Shown: positions 9,022 through 19,005, counted from the first letter of the stretch. The stretch is DNA of 64,000 bases from Sphingobacterium kitahiroshimense (GCF_025961315.1 NZ_JAOQNK010000001.1:434001-498000); one strand, 5' to 3'. Numbers and translations: made by a program. The notes: generated from the sequence alone by a model not told the origin.

Positions 9022-10044
9022 ATGAATGAACACTTAGATCCAAATGCGGAAAACTTAAGTCATACAGACAGAGACATTGAACGTGTATTGCGACCTCAGG
9101 CTTTTGAGGACTTTACGGGACAGGAGAAAATTTTAGAGAATCTTAATATTTTTGTTAAGGCTGCAAAATTAAGAGGTGAGTCTTTGGATCATGTATTACT
9201 TCATGGCCCTCCAGGATTGGGTAAAACGACACTTTCTAATATTATCGCCAATGAGATGGGCGTAGGTATTAAAATTACTTCAGGACCCGTTCTGGATAAA
9301 CCCGGTGACCTGGCGGGATTACTGACCAATCTGGAAGAGGGTGACGTCTTATTTATAGATGAAATCCACCGGTTAAGCCCGATTGTTGAAGAATACCTCT
9401 ATTCAGCAATGGAAGACTTCAAGATCGATATCATGTTGGAGACCGGACCAAATGCACGATCTGTGCAAATATCGCTTAACCCATTTACCTTAATTGGAGC
9501 AACAACACGTTCAGGACTATTAACATCTCCATTACGTGCGCGATTTGGGATTAATGCGCGATTACAATATTACGACGTTAAGTTATTGACCACCATAGTA
9601 CTGAGATCTGCAGATATCCTAAAAACACCCATTACAGATGAAGGTGCCTATGAAATTGCAAGAAGAAGCAGAGGAACACCGCGTATAGCCAATGCCCTGT
9701 TGAGAAGAACACGGGATTTTGCACAAATAAAAGGAACAGGTTCTATTGAGCGAGAGATAGCAAAATATGCACTTAATGCCCTAAACGTGGATGAAAATGG
9801 TTTAGATGAAATGGATAATCGTATTCTGACCACCATCATAGATAAATTTAAAGGAGGTCCTGTTGGTTTAAAAACCATTGCTACTGCCGTAGGAGAAGAT
9901 GAAGGTACAATTGAAGAAGTTTATGAACCTTTTCTTATTCAAGAAGGTTATTTAATGCGAACTTCGAGAGGGAGAGAATGTACTGAAGCTGCTTTTAGAC
10001 ACCTAGGGCGAGCATATTCACATAAAGGTCATACACTATTTTAG
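9022..10044 (+). CDS. ruvB: Holliday junction branch migration ATPase RuvB
   Basis: 340 aa AAA+ motor that drives Holliday junction migration with RuvA. Walker A GPPGLGKT is at 62-69 and Walker B DEIH at 111-114. The [18 protein letters not shown] block (sensor 1 and arginine finger region) and a C-terminal winged-helix domain ending in a GRECT-AFRHLG segment are present. ruvA and ruvC are not in the window. Confidence 0.97.
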   Translation: MNEHLDPNAENLSHTDRDIERVLRPQAFEDFTGQEKILENLNIFVKAAKLRGESLDHVLLHGPPGLGKTTLSNIIANEMGVGIKITSGPVLDKPGDLAGLLTNLEEGDVLFIDEIHRLSPIVEEYLYSAMEDFKIDIMLETGPNARSVQISLNPFTLIGATTRSGLLTSPLRARFGINARLQYYDVKLLTTIVLRSADILKTPITDEGAYEIARRSRGTPRIANALLRRTRDFAQIKGTGSIEREIAKYALNALNVDENGLDEMDNRILTTIIDKFKGGPVGLKTIATAVGEDEGTIEEVYEPFLIQEGYLMRTSRGRECTEAAFRHLGRAYSHKGHTLF

Positions 10045-10072
10045 TGCTAGAGTTATCTTAAAAATAGTAATT

Positions 10073-10142
10073 AAATGCTATGATGATGGTGGACATCTCT
10101 TAAATCTTGAAGATAAGAGAGCGAAAGCAAGTCATAGCATTT
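10073..10142. other. Nested inverted repeats between convergent genes
   Basis: An 11-bp perfect outer stem (10073-10083 with 10132-10142) encloses a 7-bp stem (TCTCTTA 10096-10102 with TAAGAGA 10114-10120). It lies between ruvB and a convergent gene and lacks a long T tract, so it is either a weak bidirectional terminator or another structured element. Confidence 0.5.
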
Positions 10143-10151
10143 TAGTTTAAC

Positions 10152-10703
10152 CTATTTGATGTACTTTTTCAAAATTTTCAAACTCCTGCTTTTAATCGCT
10201 GGAGTAGGGTTTATTCTCAATAAATATTCGACCTGTGCATAAAGTTCTTCTTTAACCCACGCATATTTTTTACTCATTTGATCTAAAATATCCATGCAAT
10301 TTGCAGCTACAGCAACCGGACAACTTGGATCAGTTAACCATTTGAAAGAGACGTCAATTATGCAATCATATTCTTCATCAGACAAGCGGATATGATTTAC
10401 TTTTGGAGAGGTGATGTACATTAATACTTTGCTATAACTTCTAGCGCAGCTCCAATTATTTAAATCTGTCAGATTTTTAATCAGCATTTGGTAGTTACGC
10501 TTGTCAAGCAATGCTTTATCTTTTAAAACAATGGTTTCGAACATCCAGGCGCTTCTAAAGGCAAGTTGCTTATCCGCTTCATATGTAGACAGCGCCAAAA
10601 GATCAAGTAAAGATATTCCTTGTAAAATATCCAAAGAAAAATCCGCTACCTGATACTGAGTATAGATAGCGGAAAAAATTTCTAATTTTTGTTTTGTAAT
10701 CAT
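10152..10703 (-). CDS. Hypothetical all-helical protein (HEAT-like)
   Basis: 183 aa, unrecognised. The sequence reads as consecutive amphipathic helices (LLDLLALSTYEADKQLAFRSAW, VAVAANCMDILDQMSK, AIKSRSLKILKKYI), suggesting a HEAT/ARM-like solenoid. There is no signal peptide or membrane segment. It starts 3 nt after the stop of the upstream DPP-IV-like peptidase gene, so the two are probably cotranscribed. Confidence 0.75.
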   Translation of the reverse strand: MITKQKLEIFSAIYTQYQVADFSLDILQGISLLDLLALSTYEADKQLAFRSAWMFETIVLKDKALLDKRNYQMLIKNLTDLNNWSCARSYSKVLMYITSPKVNHIRLSDEEYDCIIDVSFKWLTDPSCPVAVAANCMDILDQMSKKYAWVKEELYAQVEYLLRINPTPAIKSRSLKILKKYIK

Positions 10704-10706
10704 TGA

Positions 10707-13193
10707 TTATCTACTCAACGGTATTTCTCTATTCATTTCAGTCATATTGACTTCTTCAATTTTTGAATCACCGATTAGGTATTCTGCAAAATAGTCACCC
10801 ATTTTCCAGAAAAAATATTCTGTCATATCACCAAATCCGTGACGTTGACCAGGTAAAAGCAAGAAGTCAAAACGCTTATTTGCTTTGATTAAAGCGTTCA
10901 CCATTCTAATAGAATTAGCCGGGTGTACATTATTATCAATATCACCAGTTGCAATAAGAAGCTTACCTTTAAGATTTTTTGCTAAGTCTGTATTTTTATC
11001 GATCTGATAAGCAAATGTAGTATCGCCTTTGGCACTAATTTTCTCCGTTACACCATGATGTCTTTCACTCCACCATCTGTTGTAGATGTTATTTTCATGA
11101 TTTCCAGCACCAGAAACGGCTACTTTGAAGAAATCAGGATATACCAACATTGCTGCAGTTGACATAAATCCACCACCCGAATGTCCTGTAATACCAACAC
11201 GGTTGATATCAATAAACTTGTAGCGGTCTGCCAATTGTTCAGCAGCGGCCTTTTTATCTTCCAATCCATAATCCCTTAAGTTACCATAGCCAAATGTATG
11301 GTACCATTGTGATCGAGCAGGATGACCACCACGGTTACCTACTGTAATGACAATCATGCCAAATTGTGCTAATCGGTCAATTCTATCCATGCTTCTACCA
11401 AAAGACTGATTTACAGCCTCCGTTTGTGGTCCAGGATAGATATATTCCACAATGGGATAAGTTCTGGTGCTATCAAAATCAAATGGTTTATACATAACAC
11501 CATATAGATCAGTAATACCGTCACCAGCTTTTACTTTAAATGGTTGCGGAAACTTATAACCAGCAGCAAAAAGTAAAGATAGATCCGCCTTTTCTAAGGT
11601 CATTAATTTCTTACCATTTGTATGGTATAAAGCGATTTCTGGAATTGTATTTACCCTAGAAAAATTATTAACAAAGTAACGAGAACTTTCACTGACATCA
11701 ACCTGATGATCAAAGTTTCCTGGGTTTAATAATTTTAGATTTCCACCATTAAAGCCCACACTGTAGTGATGTAAATAATACGGATCTTCATTTTTTTCTC
11801 GACCATTAGCCGTGAAATACAACGTTCTTGTTGCCATATCAGATCCTGTAATTTCTTCACAATTGAAAGATCCACTTGTCAACTGCTGTTTCAAATTACC
11901 TTGATTATCATACAGGTAAAAATGTCCCCAGCCATCACGTTGTGACCAATGGATAAACTCAGCACCATTATTAATTAATAAAGGCTTTTTGATGTCCTGA
12001 TAAACGTTAGATCTCTCTTCAACTAACACTTTAATTGATCCGTCTATATTAACCTTAATCAAATCGATACGTTTCAAATCACGGCTAGAACGAGCGATGT
12101 AAAATGCATCATTGGACCCTAACCAGTAATTGATAAAATAATCACCCTTATAGCTATTTTTATCTGTGGTTTTAGACCAATTACTTATCGTTTGATTTTT
12201 AAAAGCATCAACTTTTATCTGTTTGTAAGTTTTATCAGAAGCCTTGAAGATGAACATTTGAGTTTCCGTAGAATCTACTTCACCTGGCATCTGGTATTTA
12301 TAGGTCTCTAAAGTAGGACGTTTACTTCCTACGTTATTAATCACCCATAACGGGTTTAAACTTCTGTTATCTTTACGTGAAATAACAAAATGCTTACCAT
12401 CAGGAGACCAGTTCATCCATACACGCTTGCGCTTCACAAGATCTTCATCTTTCTTATCGTCTCCTGTAGTGGTGCTATATTCATCACCCGCCCAAGCATA
12501 ATATTGTACGCCATCTTTAGTGATCTGATGTTCTACAATTGTTGAATCTTTTTCATTCTTAACCGCTTTTTCATAATTGGCGCGGTCCATCCAGTACAAA
12601 TTAAAGTCCTTAGCAAAGTAGACGGTATTGGTATCAGGAGAGAAGGTTGCCCATGATAGAGGCTGTTTCTCTTTTGATTTATCGCTTAGCTCAATGACTT
12701 TCTGTGTTGCCAGATCATATTCCAAATAGAAAAGCTTCTTTTTTATTGTGTCAGTTTTCACTTTCAGCTTCTCAATCTCTTCTTTGGACTTTACTGTATC
12801 TTTCGTACTGGCAACCTCAAATCTGATTTTCTTCTCATCTTTTGTAAATCTTAAATTCTGAAGAGACAGATGTTGAGCGTCAAATGGATTTTTTACAATC
12901 TTCGTAATTTGTGCCGCTAATTTTTCATTATCGAAAAGTGTTTCCTTTTTATTGGCAGCAGGATCCACTAAGTACCAGTTTTTTCCTTGAGGTGTAGTGA
13001 AATCGTACCAGAAGCGATCAGAAAAGTTTATCCAATTTGGTTTAACCGTAGTAGAAAAAATCATTTTCTTAAGCCTATCTGGCGAAAATTTTGACGCTAA
13101 CAGGTAGTTTGCTTTAGGTGGTGAGGTTGATTCTTGGGCTGTAGCATAAAAACATGATAGCAACAGTCCTAAGAATAAGTAAATCTTATTCAT
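10707..13193 (-). CDS. Secreted S9 prolyl oligopeptidase family peptidase (DPP-IV-like)
   Basis: 828 aa. A signal peptide (residues 1 to about 20, ending ATAQ) directs export. Residues about 90-560 correspond to the DPP-IV N-terminal beta-propeller and 570-800 to the alpha/beta hydrolase. The catalytic triad is visible: Ser672 in GHSGGG, Asp753 in the IDNNVHP segment and His785 in GQRHGFG. It is expected to cleave dipeptides from proline- or alanine-containing peptides in the periplasm, feeding peptide catabolism. It lacks an obvious outer-membrane or type IX sorting domain. Confidence 0.92.
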   Translation of the reverse strand: MNKIYLFLGLLLSCFYATAQESTSPPKANYLLASKFSPDRLKKMIFSTTVKPNWINFSDRFWYDFTTPQGKNWYLVDPAANKKETLFDNEKLAAQITKIVKNPFDAQHLSLQNLRFTKDEKKIRFEVASTKDTVKSKEEIEKLKVKTDTIKKKLFYLEYDLATQKVIELSDKSKEKQPLSWATFSPDTNTVYFAKDFNLYWMDRANYEKAVKNEKDSTIVEHQITKDGVQYYAWAGDEYSTTTGDDKKDEDLVKRKRVWMNWSPDGKHFVISRKDNRSLNPLWVINNVGSKRPTLETYKYQMPGEVDSTETQMFIFKASDKTYKQIKVDAFKNQTISNWSKTTDKNSYKGDYFINYWLGSNDAFYIARSSRDLKRIDLIKVNIDGSIKVLVEERSNVYQDIKKPLLINNGAEFIHWSQRDGWGHFYLYDNQGNLKQQLTSGSFNCEEITGSDMATRTLYFTANGREKNEDPYYLHHYSVGFNGGNLKLLNPGNFDHQVDVSESSRYFVNNFSRVNTIPEIALYHTNGKKLMTLEKADLSLLFAAGYKFPQPFKVKAGDGITDLYGVMYKPFDFDSTRTYPIVEYIYPGPQTEAVNQSFGRSMDRIDRLAQFGMIVITVGNRGGHPARSQWYHTFGYGNLRDYGLEDKKAAAEQLADRYKFIDINRVGITGHSGGGFMSTAAMLVYPDFFKVAVSGAGNHENNIYNRWWSERHHGVTEKISAKGDTTFAYQIDKNTDLAKNLKGKLLIATGDIDNNVHPANSIRMVNALIKANKRFDFLLLPGQRHGFGDMTEYFFWKMGDYFAEYLIGDSKIEEVNMTEMNREIPLSR

Positions 13194-13283
13194 TCTTTAG
13201 TTTTATGTGAAATTTATAAATCAAAAGTATTAAGTAATCACATGAGAAAGAAGCAAGTCTTGTAAAATTTTAGTTAAAGAGCC

Positions 13284-14708
13284 CTAAGAGTAGAACTTTT
13301 CATTAAAATTGACTAAAAAGAGCTCTTCTGTAGCCCGGGTAATTCCAGTATATAGCCACCTTAAAAACTCGGTAGTTAACATTTCATCTGTCAAATAGCC
13401 TTGGTCGACAAAAACAGCTGGCCATTGTCCACCCTGAGCCTTGTGACAGGTAATCGCAAAAGCAAATTTTATCTGTAACGCATTATAATAGGGATCTTTC
13501 TTAATCGCTTCCAGTCGATCCTGTTTTAAGAAAATATCTTCGTAATCCAGCGCCACTGCCTCGTACAGTTTTTTCTGTTCCTCATAAGGAAGATTAGGGC
13601 TGTCTGTATAGAGACTATCCAGAATAACACGGCAGGTTATTGGTTCTTGATTTTGAGTATCCATAAATTCAAGAGTAATATCCGCAAACCGAAATCCATG
13701 TTGCTCATGCACGTTGCTTACTTTTCTTATTTTCGCCATATCACCATTAGCAATAAAGCCATTTTCAATCCCATTATCTTGAAGCCAAAAATAATTATTG
13801 CGTACGACCATGATATGATCCCCACCTGTAATCTCCTCGTCTCGAAATAGAATCTGGTTACGGATATGCTGATTGTATAAGTTAGCAGACTTATTGGAAC
13901 GACAGATTATCATTGTATTTTCGATTCCGAACTTATCATATGCATAATTAATTCCCTCAATTAAACGTTCACCTGTCATTCGGTAAATATCTTTAAATCC
14001 ATTTGTTATGAATTTAGGGAAAGGGTAGGTGCCTTCCAGCTCTTCAAGATTTATTTCCTGACGGATCTTTGTCGCATTAAAAAGAATTCCAGAACTTTTC
14101 TGTTGCCGAACAACATCTGTCAATTCGAAGGTATAAGGGTGAAAATAAAATTCATGCTCTAAATAAGCCGGATTAAGAGCAGGGCTTTCCCACAGACCCA
14201 CCGGCGGTAGCTGGGCGGTATCACCCACAAACATGATCGAACAGTTTTTACCGCTTCGTACATATTTCACAAGATCGTCCAATAAGCTTTTCGAAAACAT
14301 GTTGACGCTTTCATTCGATATCATGGAAGATTCATCGATAATAAATAATGTATCTTCATGCAGGTTTTCAGCTAAAGTGAAATCCAGCTGAAAAGAAACC
14401 GCATTTTTCTTACGGTATATTTTCTTGTGGATGGTCAGTGCAGGTCTACCCGAATAGAAACTCATTACTTTTGCCGCTCGACCCGTAGGAGCAAGCAAGA
14501 CCGCTTTCTTCTTGATATAAGGAAGGGTTTTCACTAGAGCGGAAATGATCGTTGTTTTACCTGTTCCGGCATAGCCCTTTAATACAAAACAATCTTGCGT
14601 ATGAAAAGAACTCAGAAATTGAGCTAACAGTTCAAAAACAGAATTTTGTTGCGGAGTCGCTGTCCAAGGAAAGCGTTGGATCAATAAATCTTTAATAAGC
14701 ACCATCAA
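13284..14708 (-). CDS. RecD/Pif1-like ATP-dependent DNA helicase
   Basis: 474 aa superfamily 1B helicase. Walker A GYAGTGKTT is at 45-53, motif II is FIIDESSM, motif III is VGDTAQLPPVG, and the C-terminal motifs are AFAITCHKAQGGQW and YTGITRATEELFLV (UvrD_C_2 type). The length matches the short stand-alone RecD-like helicases of Bacteroidota rather than RecD of RecBCD or full RecD2. Its role is probably 5'-3' unwinding in repair; the partner is unknown. Met1 and Met2 are equally possible starts. Confidence 0.88.
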   Translation of the reverse strand: MMVLIKDLLIQRFPWTATPQQNSVFELLAQFLSSFHTQDCFVLKGYAGTGKTTIISALVKTLPYIKKKAVLLAPTGRAAKVMSFYSGRPALTIHKKIYRKKNAVSFQLDFTLAENLHEDTLFIIDESSMISNESVNMFSKSLLDDLVKYVRSGKNCSIMFVGDTAQLPPVGLWESPALNPAYLEHEFYFHPYTFELTDVVRQQKSSGILFNATKIRQEINLEELEGTYPFPKFITNGFKDIYRMTGERLIEGINYAYDKFGIENTMIICRSNKSANLYNQHIRNQILFRDEEITGGDHIMVVRNNYFWLQDNGIENGFIANGDMAKIRKVSNVHEQHGFRFADITLEFMDTQNQEPITCRVILDSLYTDSPNLPYEEQKKLYEAVALDYEDIFLKQDRLEAIKKDPYYNALQIKFAFAITCHKAQGGQWPAVFVDQGYLTDEMLTTEFLRWLYTGITRATEELFLVNFNEKFYS

Positions 14709-14795
14709 AGTTATCTAAAAGGTTTGTCTTATCGTTTAGAAAAGTTAATTTTGTTAGGTTGTACAATTTAATAATTGAATTTGGAAAGCATAAAT

Positions 14796-15593
14796 ATGAA
14801 TTATATATCGGAGAAGTTTAATATCCATTTTTTGCCAGAATACACCTTATCTGCGAAAGCGGGTTTTAGCAAAGATGTAATTGCAGTTACGGACAAGCAG
14901 TTAAATCTGAATCTGTTGCTAGAATATGACGCTGAAAACCCAAAATTGGATGCTACTCAAATCCTAAGTTTACCTTTTCGATATGTTAAGGTGGTCATTC
15001 CTCATCAAAGTTTAACATTCATTCCTAAGGAGGTTTTTCAAGAAGATCGATTAAGCGAATATGCACCATACTTGGTAGAACATGTTCCCAATCATATTCA
15101 CACCTATGAAATGAAAAATTTGGGAATTGTTGCCGTATTTGAATACGATCTCATCTTATATAATAGATGGAAAGCGCTTTTCCCTGATGCAGAAATTTTC
15201 CCTGAGTTCTGCATTATATTAGATCAGGCGCAAGATCTTGTTCCAATTAGAGGTTCCGTTTTAGGTGTACATTTTGTATCCGATCATTTGGTAGATTTAT
15301 ACTTGTTTCAAAATGGGCAATTTATGTTGTATAATTCTTTTGATGTGCATTTTGCAGATGATTTAAATTACTACATTTTAAATATTATACAACAATTTTC
15401 ACTAACTGATCAGGTTTCTAAAGTATTGATATCAGGCGAAATACCTAACGATACCTATCGTAAATGTTTAGAAAGATATTCGACAACCATAGCGCACTTA
15501 GAATCTAAAAGTAAGGCTCATATCAATAAGGATATCGAAGGAATCAATTTTAAAAAATATAATACATTATTTGACGCGATACTATGCGAATAA
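14796..15593 (+). CDS. DUF3822 family protein
   Basis: 265 aa from the ATG at 14796; the frame also opens at an upstream TTG, but the ATG is the natural start. It matches DUF3822, a Bacteroidota-specific family whose predicted fold resembles actin/ASKHA type-IV pilus ATPase-like proteins. No catalytic motif is evident. The order DUF3822-rsmD-coaD is conserved in the phylum, and this gene overlaps rsmD by 10 nt, implying translational coupling. Function unknown. Confidence 0.88.
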   Translation: MNYISEKFNIHFLPEYTLSAKAGFSKDVIAVTDKQLNLNLLLEYDAENPKLDATQILSLPFRYVKVVIPHQSLTFIPKEVFQEDRLSEYAPYLVEHVPNHIHTYEMKNLGIVAVFEYDLILYNRWKALFPDAEIFPEFCIILDQAQDLVPIRGSVLGVHFVSDHLVDLYLFQNGQFMLYNSFDVHFADDLNYYILNIIQQFSLTDQVSKVLISGEIPNDTYRKCLERYSTTIAHLESKSKAHINKDIEGINFKKYNTLFDAILCE

Positions 15594-16117
15594 TAGGAGG
15601 GCAATATGGTGGTATACGTCTTAATCCACCCACAAACTTACCAGTAAGACCAACTACAGACATCGCAAAAGAGGCTTTGTTTAATATTCTACAAAACCGA
15701 CTGGATTTTGATGAACTGAATTGTTTAGATTTATTTGCAGGTACTGGTAATATCAGTTTTGAATTAGCTTCTCGATACGCAGCTTCAGTTGAATCAGTAG
15801 ACCTGCATTTTAAATGCGTTCAATATATTACGGATACAGCAAAGAAAATGAACATATCCACTATAAAAGCTAAAAAAGCAGATGTATTCAAGTATATTCA
15901 AACAGCCAAAGGTAAGTTTGATTTTATCTTTGCTGATCCACCATATGATATTCCAAAACTGCCGCAGCTGGCACACCTTATTTTAGATAGCGGACTTTTG
16001 GATAAAGAAGGCTTATTGATTATTGAACATCCTTCCACCCGGGAAATGGATCCACATCCAAATTTTATTGAAAAACGAAAGTATGGATATTCATCATTTT
16101 CATTTTATACTATTTAA
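15584..16117 (+). CDS. rsmD: 16S rRNA (guanine(966)-N(2))-methyltransferase RsmD
   Basis: 177 aa SAM-dependent methyltransferase that modifies G966 of 16S rRNA. It shows the N-terminal MRIIGGQYGG, the RPTTDIAKEALFNIL block, the SAM-binding LDLFAGTGNISFE and the catalytic FADPPYD motif. It overlaps DUF3822 by 10 nt and precedes coaD by 3 nt, forming a tight operon. Confidence 0.95.
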   Translation: MRIIGGQYGGIRLNPPTNLPVRPTTDIAKEALFNILQNRLDFDELNCLDLFAGTGNISFELASRYAASVESVDLHFKCVQYITDTAKKMNISTIKAKKADVFKYIQTAKGKFDFIFADPPYDIPKLPQLAHLILDSGLLDKEGLLIIEHPSTREMDPHPNFIEKRKYGYSSFSFYTI

Positions 16118-16120
16118 ATT

Positions 16121-16591
16121 ATGAAGATTGCGGTTTTTGCAGGATCCTTTGATCCTTTTACATTAGCACATCAAGACTTAGTTGAGCGTGCTTTACCTCT
16201 TTTTGATAAGATTTATATCGCAGTTGGAGTAAATAGTGCCAAACAGGGCTTATTAACTGTAGAAGACAAGTTATATACGATCCAGGCTGTTTTCAAAGAT
16301 CATCCGGCAATTGAAATCGTTTCATTTGAAGGGTTAACGATTAATTTCTGTAAAAAGGTCGGCGCGAATTTCTTGCTAAGAGGACTTCGCAATACTGCTG
16401 ACTTTGAATTTGAAAATAGCATTGCACAAAACAATTTATTGTTAGCTCCGCAGATCGAAACTTATTTCTTGATGAGCAGGAGTGGACTTGCCCATATCTC
16501 TTCGACTATCGTTCGGGATGTCTGGAAAAATAAGGGCTCCATTGCTCAAATGGTTCCGCCCGAAATAGATGATTTTTTGAAAAATAAATAG
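16121..16591 (+). CDS. coaD: Phosphopantetheine adenylyltransferase (CoaD)
   Basis: 156 aa nucleotidyltransferase for the penultimate step of coenzyme A synthesis. The N-terminal AGSFDPFTLAHQD carries the HxGH-type site, with alanine where glycine is more usual. The LLRGLRN segment and the C-terminal ISSTIVRD motif (ISSTxxR) are present. It ends the DUF3822-rsmD-coaD operon, followed by a strong terminator. Confidence 0.96.
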   Translation: MKIAVFAGSFDPFTLAHQDLVERALPLFDKIYIAVGVNSAKQGLLTVEDKLYTIQAVFKDHPAIEIVSFEGLTINFCKKVGANFLLRGLRNTADFEFENSIAQNNLLLAPQIETYFLMSRSGLAHISSTIVRDVWKNKGSIAQMVPPEIDDFLKNK

Positions 16592-16598
16592 CTAACGT

Positions 16599-16635
16599 AA
16601 AAAAAAAGGATATCCAGTCGGATATCCTTTTTTTT
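16599..16635. terminator. Terminator after coaD
   Basis: A stem built on GGATATCC is flanked by long A and T runs, 8 nt after the coaD stop. It could work in both directions. Confidence 0.88.
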
Positions 16636-16859
16636 GTTAAAAGCACTTATTTATTAAACCAAATTATATTTTGCGGACTTATGTAGCTCTTTGTTTTACA
16701 ATACTTTACACAGATTACATATACTCAAGGTACAACTAAATTAGCTATGTTGTAGAAAATACTGAAATACGCATACCTTATGACCAAATTTAATTTTGTT
16801 TTAGATGTTATCAATTTCTAATGAATTGATAATAAGTGATTTGTATCAAATTTATTAAC

Positions 16860-17108
16860 CTATGAATCATATCGATCAAAGGCAACAATAAAGGATTTAC
16901 GCATGATACTGAAGTGGTTTAATACTTCCGCGATAAAGGTTTCATCCAGTAATTCGAAGACACCATTCACACCGCCTACGATATCGGTTTCTGCAATCTT
17001 ATATGACTGTTCCAATGTCCCTTGTTCAAACTTAATGATGAACTTTTGATTCATACCAAAGATGGATATCTTACAATCAGGATGTGGTAATTCTGCTAAT
17101 ATTCTCAT
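16860..17108 (-). CDS. Small conserved hypothetical protein
   Basis: 82 aa, no recognised domain; soluble, with alternating strands and helices (KISIFGMNQKFIIKFEQG, then VNGVFELLDETFIAEVLNHF). It is encoded downstream of gdhA on the same strand, separated from it by a terminator, so it probably has its own promoter. Function unknown. Confidence 0.7.
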   Translation of the reverse strand: MRILAELPHPDCKISIFGMNQKFIIKFEQGTLEQSYKIAETDIVGGVNGVFELLDETFIAEVLNHFSIMRKSFIVAFDRYDS

Positions 17109-17136
17109 GTTGCTATTTTTTACAAAGTAAATAAAA

Positions 17137-17169
17137 AAACGGTTAATCCCACTTAGGGATTAACCGTTT
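17137..17169 (-). terminator. Terminator after gdhA
   Basis: A 14-bp perfect stem (AAACGGTTAATCCC and its complement) with a 5-nt loop is followed on the minus strand by a T run, 25 nt beyond the gdhA stop. Confidence 0.88.
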
Positions 17170-17193
17170 ATATGGAAAAAATACAACGTTAAA

Positions 17194-18525
17194 TTAAACG
17201 ATGCCTTGTTCAGTCATTGCTCGGGCAACTTTCAGGAATCCCCCAATATTTGCACCTTTTAAATAATTGATGTAATTTTTGTCATGACCATATTTAACAC
17301 AAGTTTTGTGAATATTAACCATGATATCTTTTAGTTTACAATCGACTTCTTCTTTAGTCCATTGTTGGCGAATAGAATTTTGCGACATTTCTAAGCCAGA
17401 TACAGCTACACCGCCTGCATTAGCAGCTTTCCCTGGTGCAAAACTAATTTTCGCATCGTGGAAGACTTTGATAGCTTCTGCTGTTGAAGGCATATTAGCA
17501 CCTTCAGCTACACATTGACAGCCATTAGCAATTAATGTTAACGCATCCTCTTTTGTTAGCTCATTTTGAGTAGCACAAGGTAGCGCAATATCACATTTAA
17601 ACGCCCAAGGCTTTTTGTCTGTAAAATACTTTGCATTCGGATATTTAACCACATATTGATCTAAATCACGTCCGATAGTTCCGATGTACGCTAATTTTTC
17701 AGAAGTAATTCCTTCTTCATCATAGATTGTTCCTTGACTATTTGATAGCGTAATTACCGTAGCACCTAATTGGATTGATTTCTCAGCAGCGTAATACGCT
17801 ACATTTCCAGCACCTGAAATAGCAACGATTTTGTCTTTTAAATCCTGATTATTGAAATCATAGATGCATTCAACAAAATAAAGTAAACCATAACCAGTAG
17901 CCTCCGGTCTCGTGTAAGATCCACCCCAAGAACTTCCTTTGCCTGTTAATACGCCTGTAAATGCATTTTGCAATCTTTTATACTGGCCAAATAAATAACC
18001 AATTTCTCGTGTTCCAACGCCGATATCTCCAGCTGGTACATCTGTATCCGGACCGATATGTCTAAACAGCTCGGTCATAAAGCTTTGACAGAAACGCATG
18101 ATTTCAGCATCTGACTTTCCTTTCGGATTAAAATCTGCACCGCCTTTACCGCCACCTATAGGTAAACCTGTTAAACTATTTTTGAACACCTGTTCAAAAG
18201 CTAAAAATTTTAAGATACTTAAGTTGACAGAAGGAGCAAAACGTAATCCACCTTTATATGGACCTATAGAACTACTCATCTGCACGCGGTAACCTCTATT
18301 GATTTCAACCTCGTTCTTGTCATTTAACCAAGCAACGCGAAAAGAAATAACGCGCTCAGGTTCAACTAATCTTTCTAAAATTTTCAGCTTAAGTAATTCT
18401 GGATGACTTTTAGAAATAAATGGAATTAAATCCTCTGTAACTTCTTGTACAGCTTGTAGAAATTCTGGTTCATTCGGATTGCGTTTCTCAACGTAATTTA
18501 TGAATTCGTTAAAAGTGTTTGACAT
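17194..18525 (-). CDS. gdhA: NADP-type glutamate dehydrogenase
   Basis: 443 aa hexameric-class enzyme catalysing reductive amination of 2-oxoglutarate to glutamate, linking nitrogen assimilation to the TCA cycle. The catalytic block GLPIGGGKGGADFNPKGKS contains the active lysine, followed by PAGDIGVGTREIG and the Rossmann segment AISGAGNVAYYAAEK. Length and C-terminus are typical of the NADP(H) small-subunit family. The gene is monocistronic and ends at a strong terminator. Confidence 0.95.
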   Translation of the reverse strand: MSNTFNEFINYVEKRNPNEPEFLQAVQEVTEDLIPFISKSHPELLKLKILERLVEPERVISFRVAWLNDKNEVEINRGYRVQMSSSIGPYKGGLRFAPSVNLSILKFLAFEQVFKNSLTGLPIGGGKGGADFNPKGKSDAEIMRFCQSFMTELFRHIGPDTDVPAGDIGVGTREIGYLFGQYKRLQNAFTGVLTGKGSSWGGSYTRPEATGYGLLYFVECIYDFNNQDLKDKIVAISGAGNVAYYAAEKSIQLGATVITLSNSQGTIYDEEGITSEKLAYIGTIGRDLDQYVVKYPNAKYFTDKKPWAFKCDIALPCATQNELTKEDALTLIANGCQCVAEGANMPSTAEAIKVFHDAKISFAPGKAANAGGVAVSGLEMSQNSIRQQWTKEEVDCKLKDIMVNIHKTCVKYGHDKNYINYLKGANIGGFLKVARAMTEQGIV

Positions 18526-18664
18526 GTATTATAGTAAATTTTCCCTTTTGAATTGCTAATATATAAAAATTAATCTTATTTCATTACATTTTTTTTATAA
18601 AAACTTACAGTTATGTGTGAAAATTAAAAATAGCCGTTTAATTTCATATTCTTGATTAATTTAT

Positions 18665-18672
18665 TATTTTTG
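18665..18672 (+). promoter_or_regulatory. Bacteroidota -7 element for the metal-efflux operon
   Basis: TATTTTTG fits TAnnTTTG; a TTTC at 18643-18646 lies 18 nt upstream as a near-match -33 box. The start codon of the first small gene is 22 nt downstream. Confidence 0.5.
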
Positions 18673-18693
18673 TAGTAGATTCAATCGATAAAT

Positions 18694-19005
18694 TTGAAGA
18701 TATTCGTCTATATATTATGCTTATACTTCATCGGGTTAACGATGGTTCCTTGTGCAGACCAAGTGCAGGAGGCCACGGCTATACACATAACCGGAACGCA
18801 AGATAAGGGTCATTCTGATGAACATCAGGACTATTGCTCACCTTTTTGCATCTGCTCTTGTTGTTCTACTGTATTGAATATCGAACAAACAAATACCATT
18901 TCCTTTATTATAGTATTACTAGAATCAAAACGAAAAATTGCGTACGAAACCAATTTATATTCGTTTGATTACTCTAGTATTTGGCAACCGCCCCAGCTCG
19001 CATAA
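18694..19005 (+). CDS. Small exported cysteine-rich protein preceding CzcA (DUF6660-like)
   Basis: 103 aa from a TTG start; the first in-frame ATG would delete the signal sequence. Residues 1 to about 20 are a signal peptide. Residues 48-57 carry five cysteines (YCSPFCICSCC), next to a histidine-rich stretch (HSDEHQDY), suggesting a periplasmic metal- or redox-active site. It resembles small proteins encoded just before CzcA-type pumps in Bacteroidota, which I believe are called DUF6660; that name is from memory. It is the first gene of the metal-efflux operon and may sense or hand over metal (inference). Confidence 0.65.
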   Translation: MKIFVYILCLYFIGLTMVPCADQVQEATAIHITGTQDKGHSDEHQDYCSPFCICSCCSTVLNIEQTNTISFIIVLLESKRKIAYETNLYSFDYSSIWQPPQLA

